A DNA stretch of 64,000 bases, taken from NCBI GenBank assembly GCA_963680875.1, contig OY804582.1, forward strand, positions 55,136,646 to 55,200,645. Reading direction: 5' to 3'. Of the stretch, positions 1 to 14,400 are shown in pieces (the first letter of the stretch is position 1; the number at the start of each line of letters is the position of its first letter). This stretch comes from Bathymodiolus brooksi (lineage: Eukaryota > Mollusca > Bivalvia > Mytilida > Modiolidae). A model generated the notes under the pieces. The model was given only the letters and a program-made list of their open reading frames with translations, had not been told where the DNA came from and did not search any database. The position numbers were made by a program, and so were the translations under genes.

Positions 1-315
1 ATTTAATGTATTTTTAAAAAGAAGAAGAAAAAAAAAGAGAAGACATTGAGAAGATGAAATTGTACTTTATATTGGCATTTATATATAAAACTTTTATGGT
101 CTGGCCTGGTGCAAACAATCAATTGGACTATACAAAAGTATTATTTGGATGGGTCAAACATTCATATTGTTTTAATTATCCTGTAATGAGTATACTATAA
201 AGTATACTATAGTATAGTAAATATAAACAAGAAAAGTATATTTAGATAGACTATATCAGTTAATATTTAGTGGTGTCTCTATGGAAAGGGAATTTACATA
301 AGAATAAAAACTATG
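1..315. other. Sequence downstream of the LINE ORF
   Basis: AT-rich. Part is probably the LINE 3' untranslated tail. An A/G-rich run occupies about 20-60 and a short AT palindrome lies near 195-220. No gene seen. Confidence 0.4.
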
Positions 316-2110
316 TCAACAATCCTCAAACAGTTTTTCAAAAGTACTCCAATGTAATTGAAATTCTGCAATTCTTTGATTTCGGACAGCAATAATTTTT
401 TCAGTTTTATATAAATTTATCAAACAGGCTTTAAGCGAAAGAAAGGATAATTTTTTCTTCAGACATCTGTTTGTATATATATATAGTATTTTATGTTTAG
501 TAAAATGGCATTGTATACATCATCTTTATATACTTTATCAACATCCCCAAAAATTAGAGTCTTCTTTAAAAATGTTTGGTTTATGTCTTTGTCACCGAAC
601 CAAGAATTTACTTGCCCTAGAAGATTTTGTACATTTTCACAACCCCAAAAAATGTGTTCAATGGTTTCATTTTCCTTTTGGCAAAAATTACAATTTGCAT
701 CATCAATAATTTAAATTTTTTTCAGAAAATAATTAGTAGCCAGAATATTGTGGTTTATTCTAAATTGAAACCAATGTAATTTTGTACATGCTGTAGCTTT
801 AAATGGGAGTATATAAATTTGTTTCCACTCATTTGAATTAATATCGAAAACTGTATTCCATTTTCTTTGAGCTGTAGGAACACTACTGTTTTTATTTAGA
901 ATTGTGTACATATCTTTTGAACCTTTAGAACTTCGAAAAATATTTTGTAGAGATGATGGGACAAAAGGAGTCTGTAAATTAGATGATTTGTCTCCATATG
1001 GATATAATTTTAGCATTTGTCGTAAAGAACTAATAACCCCATTATATTGCAGAAAATTTACACAAAGTCCAAATTTGTTTGAAAACTGATCTAAAGTCAG
1101 AAAAGAACCATCATCATTGACAAAATCGTTAACAAACTTTACACCCCTATTGAACCACTCTGGATAAAAGATAGTTCTTTTGTCAATTTTTACCTGTTTA
1201 TTCAACCAAACTGTATTGGCAAGAAAGTTTGTCCAATCTTTGTTTTCGTCTTTTTCAATAACAGATTTCCAAGCATATAATACATCCTTCCCAAATTGAT
1301 TTTTTACACTTTCTATTACTTGTTCTATATATCCACTACCGCCACATGATAGTTTATTTATATCAATTGATGACATAAAAATATTCTGCCATTTACAATT
1401 GTTGAAAAAGAGTCTCCTGATCCATGTGGACTTCAAAGCCAAAATAAAAGAATGTATATTAATCATCTTAAGTCCCCCCTCTTGATACTTCTTTTGCATG
1501 ATATCCTTTTTCACTCTATTAACAGATGATTTCCAAATAAATGTATATAACATAGCTTCAATATCTTTAATAATTTCTATACTAGGGTTTGGAAGTGCAA
1601 TAAAAAGATGGTTAAGTACTGGCAAAATTAGTGATTTAACCACAGTAATCTTACCTATAGGAGTTAAATTTCTTTTGTTCCACTGTTTAAAGAGTCCTTT
1701 CATTTTTTTAAAATATTTTTCATAATTGATCTTTGTAATTTTAGAAATATCAACATCGAAATTTATTCCCAGAACAGTAAACGTAGTTTTTCCCCAGGAG
1801 AGATTCCAGTTTTCACATAGTCTATCACTGCTGTATTTTTTGCTCCCTATCCAAATAACTTGTGTTTTTGAAAATTTATTTTAAGGCCTGATATCTTTTT
1901 GAACCATTCCAATTCCAAAAGTGTTTCATTTAATGATTCTTCTGATCCATCCAAAATTACTGATGTATCATCAGCGAACTGAGAAATTTCATGTTCTCAG
2001 TGCAAAACTTTAATTCCTTTTATTTTAGGGTTTTCTCTTATTTTTATAGCCATTATTTTATACAGTAGATTTGCAAATCTCAAAAATATCCAATCATCAT
2101 TGCAATAAAG
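316..2110 (-). mobile_element. Degraded, 5'-truncated LINE, reverse-transcriptase ORF2 C-terminal part
   Basis: On the minus strand a frame contains a FADDTSVIL motif (RT catalytic box, near 1950-1980). It continues through the thumb region (LTPIGKITVVKSLILP, IEAMLYTFIWKS) to a Cys-rich tail (NFCQKENETIEHIFWGC) of the zinc-binding type found at the end of LINE ORF2 proteins. The ORF stop is near 316-318. An in-frame stop near 1998 and a frameshift near 1870 break the reading frame, and similarity fades near 2100, so it is a dead truncated copy. The layout is L1/Tx1-like; the clade is not certain. Confidence 0.82.
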
Positions 2111-2312
2111 AGAATATAGTTATATAACAGTAAAAAAACAACTCACTGTACATATTTGAAATCCCAACTGTAAGAGTCACAAATGTTACAAACAAGAACT
2201 ACAATAGATTTAAAGTTCAAATTATGTCAACTTTTTGTTGTTTCTGAATTTGTGATTGTTGTACAGAGAGCTTAATTTCGAAAATCAAAGTTTTTACTAT
2301 TATTTTTTGCAG

Positions 2313-2430
2313 GAGCCTAAATTTATGCTGGCACCTTACAATCCTCTTGATAGATCAACAACCGCAGAGGAGCCAAGGGAGAAAACCAGAAAGTATCCAT
2401 ACAGTAAGGAACAAGTGGTAACGACCAATG
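2313..2430 (+). CDS. TTC6: TTC6-like exon 1 of window (residues 1-40)
   Basis: The acceptor is tttttgcag and the donor gtaaga. The exon enters in phase 0 and leaves one base. It encodes [20 protein letters not shown] and then a Lys/Arg-rich stretch. It starts at a splice acceptor, so earlier exons should exist upstream; the internal Met is not assumed to be the start. Confidence 0.75.
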
Positions 2431-5400
2431 GTAAGATTTGTTGACCCAGCACTGTAGTTGTACACGTAGTTGAATTAAAAATAAACAATAGACTATTATT
2501 AAAATGTAGGGGTGAGTCACAGAGGAACACAGATATCTTCCATTTCTCGAATTCAAATCCTGTCCTTTCTATGTTCATGACTTATTATCAGATTTTTAAC
2601 ATGAGAAACACAATGGGTGCCACTGGTGGAGCAGGAATAGCTTACCTATCCAGCCCACCTAGGTTTTTGTTGTGCAATGTTTTGTGGACCATTATTTTGT
2701 CAACTTGGCGACCGTTGTTTGTCGTCTGTCATCCATTAACTTCTCACATTTGAATAGTCTCCTCTGAACCCGCCTGGCCAAATGAACCGAAACTTAATAG
2801 GAAGCATCTATGGAATGTCCTCTATAAAGATTGCTCATTGTCGTCCCAATCCATTAACAAAATGGTTGCCATTTGCAATTCATGTTTCTGGTTGGTCAAC
2901 TTCTAAAAATCTTTTCCTTTGAAACCACTTGGCCAAATGAAATGAAACTTGGTAGGAAGCATCAATGGAAGGTCCTCTGTTAAGATTGCTCATTTTGTTC
3001 ATATCTGTTAACAAGCATGACAGCCAATTCATGTTTCTGGTTGGTCAATTAAAAAACATCTTATCCTCTGAAATCGCTTGGCCAAATGAACTGAAACTTA
3101 GTAGGAAGCATCTATGGAAGGTTCTCTATAAAACTGCTCATTGTCGTCATTGTCGTCCCAATCCATTAACAAACATGGTTGCCATTGGCAATTCATGTTT
3201 CTGGTTGGTCGATTTCTAAAAATCTTCTCCTCTGAACCCGTTTGACCAAATGAAATAAAACTTGGTAGGAAGCAACTAATCTGAGTATGTTATAACACAG
3301 TTGGACAGTATATTTCATTGATTAAAATAGGTAAATAAGTGTTATGGTGTTTAAAGCCACTTTCAACAATATTTCATTTATATTGTGAATGTGGGGGCCG
3401 TCGTTGAGATCGTATGGTAGTTGGAATTACAACTACTTATGCAATCTGTGCCTATCACCATTAATGTTGTGAGTCCGGATCCCACTCATGGTGAGTTGTT
3501 TTCGATGCAACAATATGTGATAAAGTTTGTCAGTGGCTTGTGGCAGGTCGTTTGTTTTCTCCGGATACACCGTAATCCATAACCCATATTGTTAATATGA
3601 AATTTAAAGATGTATGCAAAAAATTAAAGTAGATAAAGATAAGAATATGAATTTTTTTATTTAAATCTAATTTTCCAAATTCTATGTTAATAAAATATAT
3701 ATCTGTTAACACATTTTGTCATATTCCAGAAATGAAAAAGGCAAGGGTGACATCCATGGGTGTACTTCCAAACAGAGAAAGGTATGTAATAAATATTTGT
3801 TATGGCTGAAAAAGCTAAATATGGTATTAGAAACCAATCAATTTTAAGAAATAAATCATGGAAACCAGAATGTGTTGGGAGTTTTAACATGGGATGGCGG
3901 ATAAAATTTACCAATATCCGCCAACCCATGTTAAAACTCAAAACACATTCTGGCTTCCATGATTTATTTCGATTCTGACATGTCTAAGAGTACAAATACG
4001 GTAGTATAATTTGATTGGAAGACGGTAATTTATATTTACGTTTGCGGAAAATGTCGCACACAATTTATGCTGCCAATGGAAAAGTCAGTCACATTCACCG
4101 GTGCATGTGCGAATGAGATTGTACCATTGATAAATCGCTCATTTGTCTACAAAGCGAAAGAAGGATGCCATGTTAGAATTTGGTTTTTATCAGTATTACC
4201 TTTATTTAGCATATTTTATGGACAGTAGTTCAAGAAATCTTTACTTCAAAAAGGTTACTTTACCGGGGAAAACAGTTCTTGGTTTACTGGTGTTTATCAT
4301 TACTTTCACCAATTATTCTGCTATACCCCTGGCCTTGAGTACATAATCTGGAAGGGGCCGTCGTGGTCATGATCATATGGTTTTTGGATTTATAACTAAC
4401 TGTATAATCAGTGCCAGTTTGTCAGTGACTTTCTACTGTCGGTGGTTTTCTTCAGGTATTCCGGTTTCCTCCACCAATAAAACTGACTGTCACGATATAA
4501 CTGAAATATTGTTTAAAGTGGCATTAAACACCATAAACCAACCAACCATAATCTGGAAACATAATCTTAGACTAATATTTTTGGGAGATAAGTAAACCGA
4601 AAAAAGTAGCTTTAAATGGATAATATTCAGGTCAAATTTCCTTTCAAAAGACATTTCGTCTGGTATCTCTGGTGAGCAACCACAGGCTCTCCAGAGCTTA
4701 TTTGTTTGATTACTGGTAGTTAAAAATTGAATTTCAATAATTGTGTAATATTGTGTATTTCCAGTGCTGAAGTAACATCATTAAAAGTAGTTATGGAAGG
4801 TAAACCTGTGGCACCTGGTAAAACAGATATAGCTATAGACGAAATGGCCATGGTAAGTTCACTTAAGTGCCATCCAATAGTTACAGAGGAACTTATTGGA
4901 TTGGTCATTTTCATACATCATAGATGTATACAGTCTTTTTTTGGTATTATATTACTACTTCTAATAAGTTTTGAAAGAAGAGAACTTGCTCTTCAATTTT
5001 GAGACAAAATATGAATTTTTCCAGCTCTGACCTCTTATTTGAACCCATTCGGAGATGTAACTACACAATGCACAATTACGACCGATGAAAAAATACATTG
5101 ATTTATTATTGAATTGATAAAAATTGTACATTCAAGTATTAAATACATGCACTAACATCATCAGAATGTTTAAATTCATCCATGTCTGATTATTGAGTCA
5201 ACTTTGTACACACGTTTCTCAAAATTTGATGGTCTTTGGATGTGTTGATGAGATTTATTTAGGCATTGACGACATCAACAAATAACTGTTGCATGTGATG
5301 TTTGTTTTGCAGTTAAGTTTACTTTACACCCATCTTTGTCTAAGAAAATTGTTACTAGGTGTTTTATTAATTATAATGTTTTATTATCTACAAAATTGAA

Positions 5401-8400
5401 AGTATTTGGCAGCTTGTATCACTTTAAGGTAGTATTCCAGTGGATTTCCTATATCAGTTATGGTTTTCAAGTTTAATTTGATTGCAGTATGTTTGGTGCA
5501 GGAGGAAGCCCTTGTTGACTTGCTGTCATTGTACCATGCATTGCCCTTTATTTTCAGTCCATATATTCACTCAATTTATACAACACATGGAATATTATTT
5601 TAATTTTAAATTATTGTTTATCAGCAGGTGACATCTGTCATGATGGTAAAATATCCAAGTTATATAATGCACTTTTTTCTATTTCCTGTGGAGTCCTTCC
5701 AGACACTTCATACATAACATTGTTAATATACACTATTCTGTATATTAATCTTTTATTAATTCACAATCAAATTAATGTCACTTTAAATTCTAAGTATCCA
5801 TTTATTTTTTAACTATTTAATAATTAACTTTTCCGTAATAAAAAAGTCTATTAAATCACAATAAGAAATGTTTTCATTTTATCATGTTTTTGGTACTCAT
5901 GCAACTGCCATATTTTTTGGACTATTAATCTATGTGGACTATTTGTATGGGTTAAGTCTATCTTTCAAGTTGAAAAGTTTCAGTCTATTACCGTATCTTA
6001 TTTACTAACTGTAAAATCTGTCAATTTGTAATAAACTATGGTAATGAATTATGGGTAATTTTCCAGTTCCTGTTACCAATATTGCATTTTATTTTTAAAC
6101 TATTAATCAGAGTTTTATTTTATTTTTTTTATGTTTTCATCCACTGACATTATTTTAGTGAGTATAATGGTCCAATTTCTAACTTGGTAATTTTAAACTC
6201 CAGTACTTACCAGGACAACCTTGATTAATGGATGGTCTACTTTTTCAGAAAAAAAAAAGACGAATATCTTAAATACTGTGGCTCCAACAAATAACTGTGT
6301 CAACACATTATTTTTTTTCCAGCAACTAACTGTGTCAAGCAAAATACTGTGTCCACACTTGCTTTTAATATACACTTGTTTAACTCTCCCTTGTCGATAT
6401 ACTATGTTTTTATTACTATCACAGGGTCGATGCCTCTGCTGATGGACTATTAGTCCATCAACCTATAATTTGCTAAGTAGTCAATGTTTCGGCACTGACA
6501 TGATTTATTAGATATACATTTTTGTATTTATTATTGAAATTTACAGTTCCTAAATACATGTCGTATAAATATTATCAAAACTAAGGTTCTCTTCCCTCGG
6601 GCATAGGTGACCTTAGCCGATTTTAGCTATCCTGTTTAGGCACTTTGGTTTTTTAGCTCTCAAAAACTTTTAAATGAGTTTGGTTCCAATCTATTGGCTT
6701 TGAGCATACCAGTTGAAGGTTATTCCAGAAGTGTGTCATGCACACTAAATTTGATATCTAAGTTTTTATTTTAACTTTTACTATGTTAAAGATATGGATT
6801 AAAGTTAGGGTTAGAGTGCTTTAACCAGTTTCAACAATATTTCAGTTATATTGTGGCGGTCAGTTTTATTGGTGGAGGAAACCGGAGTTCCCAGAGAAAT
6901 ACACTGACCTAGTACCCAAGTCACTGACAAACTTTATCACATATTGTTGTATCAAGTACATCTTACCATGAGTGGGATTCGAACTCACAACTTTAGTGGT
7001 GATAGACACTGATTGCACAGGTAGTTGTAAATCCAACTACCATACGATCACAACCATGAATGGCCTGTTAAAGACATGAAGGGAACAAAATGGACCAATG
7101 CCAATTTATGAAAGTTTTATGTTAATGTGTTAGAGTTTTAACATTTGTTGAAATTAATCAAATAGTTTTTTCTCAAAATCTAGACTTAATTGAATACAAA
7201 CTGTATGTAAAACCATGTGAACGATACAGACTCATGTAAGCCTCAAGTTTTAAAAAGTTATTAGAAATTTAAATGTGGGAACATAATACTGTATTTTTTT
7301 TTTGAATAGAATAAAGAAAAATGGAAAGTTATGAAAACAAATGTATTAGGGCCTTTTCAGAATTAAGAGAATTGGGGTTAAGGGCTGTAAACATATATTG
7401 GAATACCGTATGGCGGGTTATTTTCGCGGGTGTAAAATTTGGTGATTTTGAGTCCAAAAGGTATACGAAAAATGTTGGCGTTTTTAAATTTGGTGGATGC
7501 CAAGTGATGCAAAAAAAAATGTAGGCGGACGCTAAGTGATGCATTGAACCTTAAATTTCTGCCACAAATACAAATCTTTATTAAAAAATATTTATTATTA
7601 AAATGGTGACGAAATTTGTACACAAAGGATGACATTTCTCAGTTTTACCTCCGTATATAATTTGAGGCAGAAGGAAATCTCCTGGAAAAAAAAATCTGGA
7701 GTAAATATTTGTTTGTAAAAATTACTACAAAATTTATTTATAAATTACTGGATTAAATAACGATATAACCAATATGACACTTTAATCTGTTAATCAATAA
7801 ATATAATTGGTGGGCGTCTAGCAGTCTCGACTGGTTGATTTTATGAACCTGTTGGTATGTCTTTGATGTTAATTAATCATTGACATGTTGTTTTGTCAGT
7901 AACATTTGATTACTATTGGAAAACCGTGTGTCAAATTAACAAATCTTCTATCAATGAAAAACTAACTATAGTCTATACGTGTGGGTTTAATTCAGATTTT
8001 ACTTGTAAACCATGAAAGTGCAAAAATGCCATCGGCATTAATCAATATTGTCACATTGTATACAGTTATGTATATACAGAATTATACAAAAAATCTGAAT
8101 ATAGCTGAAAGTACTTCACTTCAAAATGTTAATTTAGCGGAATTTATTTTGGCGTTTTTGGAAGGACCGCTAAAATACGCAAAAAATAGCACCCCGCGAA
8201 AATAACCAGCCATACGCTACCTCAAAACAAATATGTCTCCCAAATAATGCCCACAACATACCTTTTGTTATAAGAGTTATATAGTCTTGGATAAATTATT
8301 GATTTGTCTTTAAAGTGGAAATATTTAAACACCAATCAATCAATCAATTATAGTGGAAATATCCTAAATTTAATTTTATGTAAAAATCTACCAATACACA

Positions 8401-11400
8401 GTAATATAAATATATATATATATCTATCTATCCATTTTAAATTTGATATTTATAGGCTAACAAAATGCATCCAACAACACCAGCATCACCTATACCAGAA
8501 CATGCAGCAATGGAAGAAAAAGATGTACCAACGACAGGCAGGAAGTCGAAGGCAGACAAACCAATAGATCATGATTTAAAACTAGATCTTGATTTAGAAG
8601 AAACTAAAAAGAAGCCTGCTATATTGTCCTCAGAGGGAACCACTCAGAAAATGGCATTTATGGAAAGGCATAAACCAATCCCTCCTCCATCTTCACTAAA
8701 AAAATTGTTTAAGAGAAAGTATAAGGCTTCATGTAAGATATAGTGATTTCCTCAATGTTCCATATTGGAGATGGGTTTTCTTCTATTTAAATGGGTAGTA
8801 AAATTACAATGATTAGAGACAATGTTTCCGGGTAGTTTTTAAAATCCTGAATACATTACTGGATAATGTTTATTAAGATACAAATCACTTAAATACATAT
8901 ATGCCATAGTTTAAGTTACTTGAAATATAAAAAGATCCAAGGGGTTGTTGTGGTAGTGATTGTATGGTAGTTGGATTTATAACTACCTGTGCAATCAGTG
9001 CCTATCACCACTAAAGTTGTGAGTTTGAACCCCCTTCATGCAGAGGTGTACTCGATACAACATTATGTGATAAAGTTTGCCAGTGACTTGCGGCAGGTTG
9101 GTGGTTTTCTCCGGGTACTCTAGTTTCCTCCACCAGTAAAATTGACCACCACAATATAACTGAAATATTTTTGAAAGTGGTGTTAAACACCATAAACCAA
9201 ACCTAAAAAGATGCTTCAACATTAAAACCACCTGCATTTCAATACAGTATATACAGGCTTATACAGCAGACACAAAAGTGCTGCCCCCATAAAGGTGCCA
9301 CTGGGTTGGATTGCCCCCATCGCCCCCTCTGCTAGTGAAGAGGTTGATGGTGTCATCTAGTTTGATTATTGCTTATTGAAATAAAATAAGTAAAACAAGA
9401 CAAATTTCCAATATACAGTGGGTCCAGCAAATTACTGTTTCCAGCATCTTGTTGTGTCCAACACATTATTGTGTCCATCAAATTACTGTGTCAAGCAAAA
9501 TATAGTGTCATACTGGCTTGTTCCAATTTCTCATGTCGACATGCTGTGGTCATATCATGATAAACTCTGATGTATAGCCCTTTATATTCTCTATATTCAT
9601 TTTCAGTAAAGATTGCATTAGATGCAGGAGATCGACCTGTTAAAGACACTCGTCTACCAGATGATTCTGTTTACAGTCAGTATGATGACGCCATAGACAA
9701 AATGGATGCAGATAAAGTTGCTACTTCTAGAAGTACTGACGATGATTCTCGTAGCACGACATCTAGTGTGTCTTCGGTAAGAATTTTTTTTTTTTGGTTA
9801 TCATCTTAAATGTATATTTAAGGTGATTGGTGCCTAGGTTGAGGTGATTTTCTACAGATATTTTTCATTCACCAAATCTGGATATTATTACAAAGCTGAA
9901 AGTTCCATGACAATCCATCCATCCATCCTTCCAAGATGACATTATCATTTATTGTGCTGAAAAGTTCGGGATGAGCAAAAGGAATGGCTTTTTTGTCGTG
10001 GTTGGCGAGACTGTTGACAGTCACTCTTTAACTGTCTTTTCAGTTCATCTTCAATGTATATTTAAGGTAAATGGTTTGTTTGTAGAGGTGATGATTGTCT
10101 ACAGATCCTCTAAAAAAATGTTTTTGTTGAGTGGAAGTACATAAAAGAAACAAGAGGACCAAAGGTGTCAGAAGGATGTTGCCTTTTATTGTATGTGGAA
10201 CATCTATTTTTCTCCCAATCTTGATGGATTTTGTTCTTTTTATTCCTTAGAAAAATATCTTTATATATTATGCTAACTAATTTTTTATGACTCTTAAGGA
10301 TATAAAGAGGTCAAAATGAGACCAACAACCAAAATTTAGAATTTTTATTTCAAGTCTGATTTTTATAGTTATTTTTGTAATAAAAATGTCCTGCCTGCAT
10401 CTTTTCAACTCGATTTGACCTAGCTCTTGTAGTTTCTGATATAAAGGGATAAAAGATGGGCCAAAAGGGACAAACACCCAAATGATAACTTTTTATTTTT
10501 TTTAAATTTTTATTAAAGTGTACTGTTTTTTTTCTCCATTGAATTCCATTTTTATCTTTCCTAATTTAACTTATTGTATATGTATTTTATTTGATATTAG
10601 GTGAAATCAACCAAAGAACTTTTACAAGAGGCCAGAAGAATATCACGTGATTCTGACCCCCTGTACAAACAAAGGGACAAGAAAAGAACATCTATTTCCT
10701 ATAGGGATAGAAAAGAACATAAAAAGGATAGGAAAGGTTAGAAAATCAAGTAGACAGATACCATCAGAAATAGGAAATAAATCACATATTAATAGGTTGG
10801 TTTATGGTGTTTAATGCCACTTTCACCAATATATCAGTTATATCGTGGTGGTCAATTTTATTGGTGGATGAAAACCGGAGTACCCGGAGAAAACCACCGA
10901 CCTGTCGTAAGTCACTGACAAACTCTATCACATAATGTTGTATTGCCTGAGTGGGATCCACAATATTAGTGGTGATAGGTACTGATTGCATAGGTAGTTG
11001 TATATCCAACTACCATACGATCATGGTCACAACAGTCCCACATATTAATAATGATCTCTTTGAGTTCACAAAAATATTACTGATAACCATAGAAATTCCA
11101 TATTTTCTGAATTAGTTTCTTGCAGCTCATGTAGGCCAATAGAATCTATAATTCTTATATTCTGCTGTTTCCCTTTTCCACAAATAAGCAGGACGTTTCT
11201 GCATTTATTTATTTTTTCCCGCAAATTTTTCATTTTTTTTTTTCAAAATTAACATAAAATTGTGCACTACAACCTGTAAAAACTAATGTTGATAGCATAA
11301 AAGCACAAACTCTAGCTCTATAATTCGGTCATGATTGCAAATTTATGGCCCATGCTGCTGATAAAATTCAATTTCGAGCTCATCTCAGAAGTATACTGTT

Positions 11401-14400
11401 CATAGTGTTCAATGGAATACTGTAACTTTTCTGTTTCACTATGCCGTAAAAGAGAATAGGTATCGAGAGAGCAGAGTTTGAAATATGTAGTTGACTGGAT
11501 GTCTGCTAAGAAACTGCCCTCCACTTAATTCTGTGAATTTGTTTTTAGAAATGTCCTATGCCCCTAATATTCTTGTTAAGAAATCCATGTAATTGAGAAA
11601 AAAAAAACAGATAACACAAAAAGTTTCGGTATTAATGATAAAGTCATTTTTGAATTGTTTTAGGTAAAGATGACATGGAGGAATCTACAACTGGTCCAAG
11701 AACTGAACGATCTGTTGATGAAATTATTGCTTCTCTGAAGGCAGCTAGAGAAAAACCGTGAGTAAACTATCAAAATAAGTTTATGTGGAAATAATCGCTA
11801 TGCGTCCATCAATATTTTTTGTATAATATTTAATATTAATATTTTGTTTAGGATTGGAATGTTTAAACATATCTGGGATTTTTAAATTATATTAAGTGAA
11901 CTGTACTACACATGAATAACTGTGTGTTAGTATTATGGTTTTTAATGCCACCTTCAACAATATTTCAGTTATATCGTGGCGGTAAGTTTTATTAATGGAG
12001 GAAACTGAAGTACATAGAGAAAACCACCGATCTGCAGCAAGTCACTGACAAACTTTATCACATAATGAATAACTAATATAACGTGACCATGCACTATAAG
12101 ATACTGTTTATATCTTTAAAGACAACTAACATGTAGTAACACATGTATTTTTAGTGAGATGACTGAAGCTGACAAGAAAATTCAGGAGATCATGGAGAGA
12201 GTCATGTCTAGGACTAGTGCTGTTATCAGTAAGATATTTATTACTAAAACATTGTCAGCCAATAGATATAATACACATCTTTCTGTATGTCATTGAAAAA
12301 CTATAAATGAATATTTTTATTATTATGAGTGATTATGAAAAAGTGTAAATAGTGATAGTCAACAATTCCACCGATATCAACAAAATGAACAACCACCTTT
12401 CACCTCAAATTATTGAACTAAAACAATACCAGGACATTTTCCAGATGCTGGCTTGGGACATGCACAAAAATGTTTAAGAGTTAAAATGTTTAATAGGATC
12501 CCAACCCTCTGCTTCTTAATTATAGGATCACCTATGGATATACATTTTTTTTTTACTGATATGAAAAAAGGAGCAATGCAAAAACCTGCACAGATTCCCT
12601 TCCACTCGAAAGGAAGTCTGCTTTGATATAATTTTTATTCTATGTTTAAGCTAAAAATGTGAAAGTAAGATTATAGATTTTGCATGGATTAGATTTTAAC
12701 AACATTTTAAACAATACAGTCAAGCCTTGTCATCTGGAAGTCTGATAAGTTGTCTTGTGATAGCTCGAAGAAAAATTTGCTCCTGTCATTGAAACTTTCC
12801 TCTTAATTTATTCTGGATAATTCAAATAGTCTTTCATTGTGTTTCAAAGTAAAATTATATGTATCACAACAAGGCTCGGCCAATTTAAACTATATTGTGG
12901 CAATTAATTTTGAAGTACACAGAGAAAATCTTCAACCTGAAGCTTAGTACATGACAATCTTGATCACATACAAGTAGTATAAAGTATACCTCTATACTCT
13001 CAAGAGTTGAACTGACTAAGCTGAATTTATTGGTAATATAATAAATAAATGAATAACACACATCAGATATTTATTTTAAACAAGAAATACAGGGCTGGGT
13101 GCATTAGATTTGCTAGTTATTTTAGTGTTGATATTGAATAAAGGGTTAGGGTTATGGTGTTTAAATTCACTTTCAACAATATTTCAGTTATATCGTGGCT
13201 GTCAGTTTTATTGGTGGAGGAAACCAGTGTACACTGAGTAACTACAGAACTGCCTCAAGTCACTGACAATCTTTATCACATAATGTTGTTTTGAGTACAC
13301 CTTGCAATGAGTGGGATTCGAACTCACAACATTTGTGGTGATAGTCACTGATTGCACAGGTAGTTGTAATTACCACTACCATATGTTCACGACCACGATG
13401 GCTTCTCAGTAATAATGGAATAATATTAAAGTGTCAAGCAATAAAGAAAATATATAACATAGTTTTATTAAGTAATATTTCTCACTGAATATTAGTACAG
13501 GTTTTAGGTTTAATTTTCAGAATCATTCTTTCGTAAGTAGTTTGCATATTGGAGCTTTTTTATAATGGAGAGTATATAGGTTGTACTGAAATGCAGAATA
13601 ATTCATTTTGCAGGAAAAGCAGAAAAAAAAAAAAAAAAAAAAAAAATGCCTTCATTTTTGTACTGAGGTGAATTTAAGAAAAATGATTTGCACTCTTCAT
13701 ATTTTAAGATATTGCATCAAACTACATGGGATGTTATGTTGCAGATTGGTAAATGGTTACACCTCAAATTTCATTAATTTTATTGCAGTGAAATTGTAGT
13801 AAAGTTGCAATAGTTTTAGTTCCCCTTAATGCAAATGATTTTAAATTTTATAAATTAGAATAAGAATTTTTAAATTATTGTTAAATCAAACTTTGAAATT
13901 ATATTTTCCTTTAAGATTTTTTTTTTTAAAACTTAATATGTATTAGAAGTGCACTTGACTTCTGAATCTTGTATAATGTTAACTTATATGCTATAAAATA
14001 TGAATTTCATGAAATATATACAAATTAGTATTTTTAACAGTAACAATAATTACTTCCCCCTATTTGAGAAAAACCAGTCATTATTTGTAATTCTTTGTTA
14101 CCAGTATTTACTTATAATATTTCTGTTCAAGTTGTTGTTGACTTTGTTATGATCTATTAGTCAACTCTATCACTATATTTTAACATTATTTGTAATATTA
14201 TTTTTAAGCTGAAGATGATAGTTTTACACAGACAGATTCTGTAAGAGGTAATATTTAAAACTAAATTATTAGTTTTTTTGCCAAAACGTTTTTTCATGAA
14301 CATATAGATAGAAAAGCAGAAAAAATATTTCATAGCAAGTTTATTTTGTACATGACAAGAAACTAAAAAATGTATTATGTAATTTTTTTGTTATAATATT

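Noticed and set aside
711..1703. Intact 330-residue minus-strand gene
   Set aside because: It is the thumb/connection part of a LINE ORF2; the true frame extends further both ways but is broken upstream.
8304..8567. 87-codon ORF overlapping exon 4
   Set aside because: It is a different frame of exon 4 plus intron. The exon 4 frame joins its neighbours in phase.
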